Assembly: GCA_047967505.1 (NCBI GenBank)
Contig: CM106540.1
Origin: Dipteris shenzhenensis
Lineage: Eukaryota; Polypodiophyta; Polypodiopsida; Gleicheniales
Reading direction: 5' to 3' (one strand)
Length of the DNA stretch: 64,000 bases
The notes under the pieces are model-generated. The model worked only from the letters and a program-made list of their open reading frames with translations. It was not told the DNA's origin and ran no database searches. Position 1 is the stretch's first letter, and each line of letters starts with the position of its first letter. The position numbers and the translations under genes are program-made. Shown in pieces: positions 57,320-64,000 of the stretch.

Positions 57320-60296
57320 ATGCCCGTAGCTCGACCCGAGCCCAATGAGATCCGCGTTATCGCCCATGTCGATCTCGACTGCTTCTACGTTCAAGGTATT
57401 TCTACATCCTTCTCTGCCCTTCTTCGGTTACGTATATACTGCAGCAGCTGCGTTCCAGAGAATTCGTGCAACATGTTTTGAGAGCCTTTTGGTCGTGTCG
57501 ATGCTCAAGGCGTCGAAAGGGGGGATCGTTAGTCACGATATGAACATTTCTGTGTGGCAGTGGAGCAAAGGAGAACGCCTGAGCTACGTGGAAAGCCAAC
57601 TGGAGTTGTGCAATATAACCCATGGAAGGGAGGAGGTCTTATTGCTGTGGGGTATGAAGCTCGTCAATTTGGCGTCAAACGGTTCGTCCTTGAATGTTAA
57701 CTATTTAACTTCATCTGCTTAGTTCAGATTGGTGGTGATTGTGCATGCGAAGCGTATCTGACCGATTTGTATCTGACATGATGTCATCATTCTTACATAA
57801 GTACTGTAATGTAAGAGTTATCAATATAGATTGCAAGGTAGAAGGCAAACAAATGATGTCTCATGTTTTTAGTGTGTGTAAATAATGGAGATGTGGTTGT
57901 AAAGCAGGATTTAATCCATTTATTTTGATCGGAAGTAGTTTGTGTTACCCTTTGCAACATAGGCGGAGAGGCTACTGTTGATTCGAAGCATTTGTCTTGC
58001 ATCTCGATCCATTGCATGAGACTATAATTTTTTAAAGGTTGTTTTGCTTTCATTCAACTTTATCCATTGTGTTGTGGATTTTATATATGTGGCAACCTTT
58101 CTAATAAGAAATTCAATAGGAGTTTGGGGTGCCCATGAAGTTGACTTTCAAAAAATTGTTTGTGTATAGCGTTTTTTCCTCTCGAGAAAAAGAAAATGCC
58201 CTAAATATATATACCCTAGCAATACGAAGCTACCAAGGTAAAACACAACTCTTCTAGAAAGGGTACAGAGACGAGAGAAGAGGAGAGATTTCTTCTGGCT
58301 GGCTGCTCTATGGGGTTAGCTCTCATACAACAAGCTGAGTAAAGTGCCACTCAGGTCAATTATAACTCTCTCTCCAAAATGTAAGAAAGCTTCCAGTTTC
58401 CAGGTACTGAGAAAGGCCTGAGAAAGGCCTCTCTCCTCCTCATGTGGTCGGAGCCCCCCTGCAATCTGTCTTATCTACCTCGGAGTGTATGCACATTTTT
58501 TTGCCGCTGATCAATTGCCTGTCTGCATCTGGCTGTCCATATATACCACGAAATGATGATGGCAATGCACTCGGAGTCCACTCTGTCACCATAGGTGCGG
58601 TCTCCTGTCCTGTGAGGCATATAGCAATGCTCCTGTGAAAATCCTTGTACCTACAAGGTGGTCCTGTGTCTGTGCGTCCTGGACCACCACCATCTATCCC
58701 TGGGCCTGGGTGGCACCAAAGATCAACCTCAAGGCTGGCCTCCAGACCTCATGTGCAAGAGGACAATCCCAGATATAGTGCCTTTGTGACTCCTCTCCAC
58801 CTGTCTGCGTCCACATGCGTCCATATCCCCACCATGTGCCCACTGCCAGGGCTCTGCAAGCTATCAAACAAAGAAAAGAAGAGATCTTCCTGGGTCTGAA
58901 GCTGTCCCATAGGCAATGCCAAATATCTGATAGAAATCTCCGAGCAAGTCTTTTGCCTTTCCACAGTGAGCTGCCGCTGCAGGTGTGCTATCAATCCTCT
59001 GCATCTGAATCCTCCTCCCCATGCCAAAAAAGATATCTGGCTCATTTAAAACACTGAGATCTCTCCAACCTCACTCACCTGGGTCCCACTCCAATCTCTA
59101 TAAAGGCTTTCTCTTCTATACTCCAATCTGTGTCCTGTTCGGTGGGGGGGTCCGGACCTATGTACCACTTCCACACCGATTTACTATCCGGATTTTCTGA
59201 ACGGAACAGCCTCTGTAATCCTCCCTGCTGGTCTCCTTTCTGAGGAGTTTGCCATCATCTAGGACTCGAAATGTGAGGGAAGAGAGTCCTGAGGTACCCA
59301 TTGTTAGAAACCAGAGATGAAACAGCCAACACTGTCCCCGCAGTGTAAGATAAACAAGGAGAAGCCCAGGAAACCACACAGTGCTAAATTCAAATCCAAC
59401 TTCTTTCCATAATGTGTACTACTGTAGAGAGAGAGAGAGAGAGATGTGCACAAGTAAGTGAACTGCGCTCCAGAGAGAGTAGAAACAGCAATATATATGG
59501 TCCCAAAGATGGACCAAGACCATATACAAAATGTGTGCCTAGTGTGCCCACTATCTAGCAGCAGGGTGCTGACTAGATATGGACCTGTGACCCCAGAACT
59601 GTTCTCCAACTTCCTCGCGGCACTTTTTCTCCACGAACCTCAGATCTGCTTGCTGCTCTGGAACTGCAGCCAACCGACAACCTGTAAACCCCAAGTGCAG
59701 GATATTGCTCTTCACCCTTAGGTGATCTGAACACTGTTGCAGTTCAGGAGATATATTTGTGCATTTGCAGGATTATTGATGCAGTATATTTGTCCTGTGA
59801 ACTTTGTGGGATTATGAGTTCATTGTGATAAAACGCTTAAGCAATTTCGGTTTGAGGTCTGCCTGGCTTGCACTCACATAATTTATTGTTGCTCAGAAGC
59901 ATGCGGGGAGATGAGGCCAAGAAGGTTTGTCCAGATATACATTTGATACAGGTTCCTGTAGGTCACGGGAAAGCTGACCTGACACAGTATCGTGATGCCG
60001 GTTCAGAGGTGGGTTTGTCTTTTAATGGTCCTTATTTTTGGGTGAACTTTATTGTTGGGTTCAGAGATTGAAAAGTATTCGTACCCTTTTGATTCTTAAT
60101 CGACTTTTCAAAAACTTACTATTTGTAGGTTGTAGCAGTTCTTTCTAGAAAGGGGACATGTGAAAGGGCTTCAATCGATGAAGTTTATTTGGATATTACA
60201 GAAGCTTCAGCTGCATTATTGCTTCAAGAGCCTCCTTATGGATTTGAGTCAGTCTCAGAAGAGGTTCTCAGAACCCACATACTTGGACATTCAGAG
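57320..60296 (+). CDS. POLH: DNA polymerase eta (Y family), exons 1-4 of a larger gene
   Basis: Exons are 57320-57395, 57561-57681, 59897-60008 and 60129-60296. All boundaries are GT-AG, and the phases fit (split codons Val26 and Arg66, then phase 0). Together they encode residues 1-159. Polymerase eta copies past UV-induced pyrimidine dimers in the nucleus. The catalytic blocks are present: HVDLDCFYVQVEQR with D18, GVVQYNPWKGGGLIAVGYEAR, MRGDEAKKVCP, and ERASIDEVYLD with D120 and E121. All are typical of eta rather than kappa or Rev1. Start ATG 57320 follows an upstream region with no closer in-frame ATG and places D18 at the expected distance from the N-terminus. Intron 2 is 2.2 kb and contains a LINE fragment. 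The finger, little-finger and PCNA-binding parts are not in the window except perhaps one small exon at 61461. Confidence 0.9.
58430..59400 (-). mobile_element. LINE 3' fragment inside POLH intron 2
   Basis: On the minus strand, pieces read FRVLDDGKLLRKE (about 59250), CGKAKDLLGDFYQIFGIA (about 58960-58910) and HYIWDCPLAHEVWRPALRLI (about 58780-58725). The last is the Cys-His zf-RVT region that closes plant LINE ORF2 proteins. Frames are broken. The fragment lies antisense to the gene, within the intron, so splicing is presumably unaffected. Confidence 0.7.
59425..59444. repeat. (GA)n microsatellite
   Basis: A perfect GA run within POLH intron 2. Confidence 0.9.
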
Positions 60297-60529
60297 GTAT
60301 GCTTGCATATGGATTTGCAAGCTTGACAATTATTCTTTCTGGTTAAGGTGAAGCCTTTTTGTATCGAGATACATCCTAGGTCGGTGCATAGGAAAAGAGA
60401 CGTTGATAAGGAGGTTTGCATATTATAATTTTTACATGGTTTTTGTTTGGAGGAATTTTTGGGAGGTGGGGCCTCTCAAGGATGCCCAGCCACGTTTGAA
60501 ACATATGCAATGGATTTTCCTAGCCACTG

Positions 60530-61165
60530 AGTTACTATCATGAGATTGAAACTGCACTATATTATGTTGTTTGAGGATGAGTTGGGGCATGTTCCTGGAT
60601 GCATTTAGATATATGCTTCTGTCATATTAGCGGGCATGCAAATTTCATCTTGTGAAGTTTTTGTCCATGTTGCGGCCTGCCAATATTGCGATAATTCTTT
60701 CTATCTTAAGGGGTGTGTTGCCCTATCAGCTAGATTGTCTAAGCATTTTTTTGCTTAGATGCTCGTTTGGGAGAGACTAAAATGAAATTGTTTAGTCTTC
60801 ACAAGCAGTTGTAGCTTGAATGAAGAGAGTTTGGACTACATTTTGATTAGCCTTCTCCTTTAGTGCTAGCCTTTTTCATGGCTGAGTCTGCCCTTTATCT
60901 CCGGAATGCCAACAGAAACTCAGTACGAAGACCTAAATGGATGCCCAAGTATGTGTGGGTGTGTGGATTTGTATGTGTGAGAGCATATGTCTATACTATG
61001 GTCTACACCCACTGTTGGGCGCTGATGACGCCAGTGGGGATGTCATAGCTGCTATGCGTGATGGAGGTAATGGTTTTCTACCTTAAGAGTGACTATCATG
61101 AGATTGAAACCGCACTATATTATGTTTTTAGAGGATCATGTTCCTGGATTGATCTCCTAGCCACT
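60530..61165. repeat. Dispersed duplicate of about 70 bp in the POLH intron
   Basis: The phrase tatcatgagattgaaac with cgcactatattatg (or tgcactatattatg) and gttcctgga occurs at about 60535-60600 and 61090-61160. A ctagccactg word is also shared. Otherwise no feature is seen between 60300 and 61460. Confidence 0.6.
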
Positions 61166-61460
61166 GGTATCAAGCAGAAATGTTTTAAACATGCCCAGCT
61201 AGGTGTGCAATTTATGGGAGTAGGGCCTTGTAAGAAGGCCCAGCTAGGTTGGAGCCTGTCCAGGCCTATATTTCCTAGTGATGTCTGTGCGCGCAAATGT
61301 GTGGTATTGGAGATGCAGTCTTGGTTGGGAGAATGGCGGCTCGGGGTTGCCTGGCCTCTAGCTGGGGGATGATCTTGAGGGATCTTTGGTTTGGTTGTGA
61401 CACTCAGCCATATTTATGTGAGACCCTCTGTTTGGTTTCTGTTCTATATATGTTTTGCAG

Positions 61461-61497
61461 TTACATCTATCAGATGGAGTCGATCCAGATCCTCCAG
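61461..61497 (+). CDS. Tentative small exon of POLH
   Basis: The acceptor tatatatgttttgCAG and donor CCAG|GTTAGT bracket 37 bases that read LHLSDGVDPDPP in the phase left by exon 4. It would fill the variable linker after the HILGHSE of exon 4. The splice signals are good, but the peptide is too short to identify. Confidence 0.35.
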
Positions 61498-62560
61498 GTT
61501 AGTAGTGACTAACCTTGAGGGGTTGTTTCATTTTATGTGAGAGCAACTCCACCTGAGATGTTCGTCACCTGTGCTGATGATTGTAGACATCTTTTCTATT
61601 GGTTAGTTTGTGTAAGCAAGAGGCATGTTGGAGAGCTACCTAGTAGGGTTTTGTATGCTGGGGAAGAGATCACAAAAGCTTGCGCGTCCTTTGGGGATAG
61701 CCTAGCCAACCATGTGTTTGTGGAGCTGTGTACAAGGCCCTTGCCCTGCCATGTAGCTGCTCCTTGAGCACTCTCCCAAAGCCACGAACCATTTTGTAAG
61801 TCGTACTCATCACCGAAGAGAGCACCTCATCCAGCAGAACAGTTCTAATGGTGCAAAGAGCTCATATACTTGACTATGAATTATGCTCATCCACCTTGAT
61901 GGGTGTGTGAAGATGTATGCACATAAGTTGTCCACCTCCCCATGCATGTGTCCATTTGTATGCTTCTCTGTTCAACCTCTCTTTGCGAAGGCACACGGAT
62001 CAAATGCAAAAAGTCCTGCCTATTCATTGTTGATTGCTTGCATTAGCTTCCTTGCTCTCTTGCCTGGTTCCTGCCTTAGAAAAAGAGTCCTCTCTGCCAT
62101 CTACATGACATGCCATGATGCTTCACTCTCCACATGGCATGCTATTCTAGATTTTTGATCTTTAGAACAACAAAAAAATCTAAATTTGTATGATTGGACT
62201 CATTCTAGTCTTACAAAGGTGTGTATATATATATGTATATATATATATTTTTCGAGCCACATGGAATGACAGATGGTTGAAGATAACCATTGGGGACTAC
62301 AAGAGCCAGGAAAGCCAAGTGGTAGGCCCCTACAGATAACAGGTACACTCCACCTTTCTACCAGTCTAAAGATATAATGATGGTGAGTATCTAAATAAGA
62401 AGACCCGTGATACTTGACCAGGTTATCCTGTGTAGACCCATGTATCTTGTCTGACATGATCTTAACTAATGTGCGGATTATTGCTTCTGGAAAAGAGAGG
62501 AAATTCTGAATCTGCATTTTCAACCCCGTGAAATACAACATTTGGTTAGGTTTAATTGAC
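61498..62560. other. No recognisable gene; (TA)n run
   Basis: A TA-rich run lies at 62222-62248. The remaining short frames show no domain. If POLH continues to the right, this is intronic. Confidence 0.45.
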
Positions 62561-62880
62561 TCAACCCAAGCCTACGATATTAAAATAGCAAGGGTGGTAG
62601 CAGATAAGAAAGCCAAAAATGGTTGGTATCAATAAAGAATCAGTACCATGCATTTTTACCAAGGCTAACTAGAAGTGGGCCAACAAGATTGATGTGCTCA
62701 TGCCAACTAGCCTCGGCCAATAAGGATTCACCTGCCGAGCTACTCCACCCAGTGAGACAGTCTCACCAAGCCAATTGGTCATTTAGTCAGCCATCATAAG
62801 TAAACATCCAAATCTGTCGAACCAACTGGCAGAGCAGTCCAAGTTAGAATAGCCGGAACTATCTATACTTAGAAGTATTG
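62560..62880 (-). pseudogene. Possible copia RNase H remnant
   Basis: On the minus strand GYSNLDCSASWFDRFGCLLM (about 62865-62805) resembles the GYSDADWAG...DRRSTSGY block of copia RNase H. HEHINLVGPLLVSLGKN-like pieces lie further downstream. The match is weak and frame-broken. Confidence 0.3.
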
Positions 62881-63479
62881 GCCTGCTGTAGACTAGATCC
62901 CTTCTTTTCCTTTCATAGAGAGTACTGCGAATACAGTTCATCTCAATACAAATCAGCTTTTATGCTTCCTATCCTTTTTCTTATGTATGAGGCAAACTAG
63001 AGAAGGCCACAGCACAATGGATAACATGTCTTTGGCTTCTTCGTTGAATGAAGCTCCTTGTCCCAAAATTCTTCCCTAGGACCTCTTATTTGTTAAATAT
63101 TGATTAGTGTGGTGTGAACACCCCTTGGGACACTTTTTACCTCTAGTTAGTTAGGATGGCTTTCCCCCCATAGGGTGAATAAGAGGTAGATAACCTCGTT
63201 TTGGAGTTGTACTTTGTTTTGCCCAAAACCTTTTACATTTGACGATAGCACTGCAGCTTTCTTACAATGGCAACGTACTGCCATGACCTTCCACACCATA
63301 CACTACACCCACTCTCCTCAACGCAATTAATTCCTAGACTAAATATTCCCCATCCTCTTCTAGACATTGAGAATCCTCTGACGCCGGACTTTATCTCTGA
63401 TATTCCTGATCCAAAAGTCAGCTGCAGACTCATCAATGAGTCTGGGAGCATTCACAGCTCCTTCACTTTATTTTGTACA

Positions 63480-64000
63480 GTCCCTAGCTAGAAGAGTGGG
63501 ATCTGCCTTAAACCAAGACGGAGCACTTTTTTGTGACCCAAAATCACACTGAAGGAGGAGTGGTTTGTGATCAGAAAATGCAAAAGTGGAGAGAACTGTG
63601 CATTTCAGATTAGAAGTGTCTTGGAGGAGCCCTTAGGAGAGATCCACTCTATCTAAGCGAGCCTCTCTTCTTGTGTCCCCAATCTACCTGTTGAACCACG
63701 TGAATTCGGCTGATCCAATAGTGTCAAACTCCGTCTCGCGAAGAGTGATCTAGCTAGACTTGAAAGCTTAAGATACTCGTCAGCCAAATTATACATCAAG
63801 AGGTGGTGGACTAGCCAACTGGATAGGCCAACCAAGGAGACTTTCAAGATTATATGCAAGAAGAGAATGGCAGAGGAGATCCCACTCCTAGAAATCAGAG
63901 AAAACGTTTGGGCTCAATCGGACACCGAGAACAAAGAGTACATTGCTGATCACTTTAAGAATATTTTGTCACAAACAACGCAGGCAGATGATAGATTTAC
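63480..64000. mobile_element. LINE fragment with opposed halves, running off the window
   Basis: On the minus strand (about 63710-63480) an endonuclease C-terminus is seen: EFTWFNR, GDTRREARLDRV, then AFSDHKPLLLQ with the SDH catalytic motif. On the plus strand from about 63770 an open frame with RWWTSQLDRPTKETFKIICK and ENKEYIADHFKNIL resembles the region between endonuclease and RT. The opposed orientation fits a twin-priming inversion. The plus-strand frame has no stop up to position 64000. Confidence 0.55.

Noticed and set aside
60350-60415. Possible POLH exon after the TCCTAG acceptor near 60380
   Set aside because: In the phase left by exon 4 it meets a stop (TAG) after three codons.
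1-64000. tRNA, rRNA or organelle insertions
   Set aside because: No cloverleaf, conserved rRNA block or plastid/mitochondrial gene was recognised on either strand by eye; a tRNAscan or Rfam run would be decisive.

Overview
The window looks like nuclear DNA of a land plant with a large, repeat-rich genome. It holds two split genes with GT-AG introns, an F-box/LRR gene and the 5' part of a DNA polymerase eta gene. These sit in a background of nested plant-type Ty1/copia and Ty3/gypsy LTR retrotransposons, non-LTR (LINE) relics, microsatellites and tandem duplications. I cannot name the species. A non-flowering plant with a large genome is only a guess, from the long, repeat-filled intron of the polymerase gene and the density of decayed retroelements.

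Layout, left part (1-17.6 kb): a decayed LINE on the minus strand (1-3.7 kb) abuts a truncated copia element, also minus (3.8-7.9 kb). Next come about 1.7 kb of almost pure pyrimidine sequence with CT and CA microsatellites, an orphan minus-strand LTR (10.93-11.22 kb), a gypsy-type gag relic (11.3-13.1 kb, minus), a 27-bp minisatellite (13.55-14.0 kb), a copia reverse-transcriptase/RNase H relic (15.0-15.6 kb, plus) and a gypsy RT/RNase H relic (15.8-16.5 kb, plus).

Middle (17.6-33.7 kb): an apparently intact, young Ty1/copia element (17656-23662) has 239-bp LTRs with no difference I can see, a 5-bp target duplication and one uninterrupted 1354-codon gag-pol frame. It split a decayed reading frame of unknown function. 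A second complete LTR element (25863-29013) has 347-bp LTRs and a perfect 5-bp target duplication but carries only a gag gene, with a triplicated polypurine-tract region before its 3' LTR. About 4.7 kb of AT-rich DNA without recognisable genes follows.

Right part (33.7-64 kb): GC-rich repeat modules lead into the two-exon F-box/LRR gene (37356-39008). After it come a 2.8-kb non-autonomous LTR element (41511-44303), several degenerate tandem duplications, a copia relic (46.1-47.7 kb) and a decayed frame with features of an HUH/Rep-type replication endonuclease (about 51.56-52.52 kb). The first four exons of the polymerase eta gene lie at 57320-60296, with a LINE fragment in intron 2. The rest of that gene would lie beyond the window. 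The window ends in a LINE whose two halves point in opposite directions.

The two host genes are not functionally linked. Most of the sequence is retroelement material at different stages of decay. The observations I consider most worth a second look are the Rep-like relic, the gag-only LTR element with its repeated polypurine tracts, and a repeat family shared in inverted orientation by the upstream regions of both host genes.
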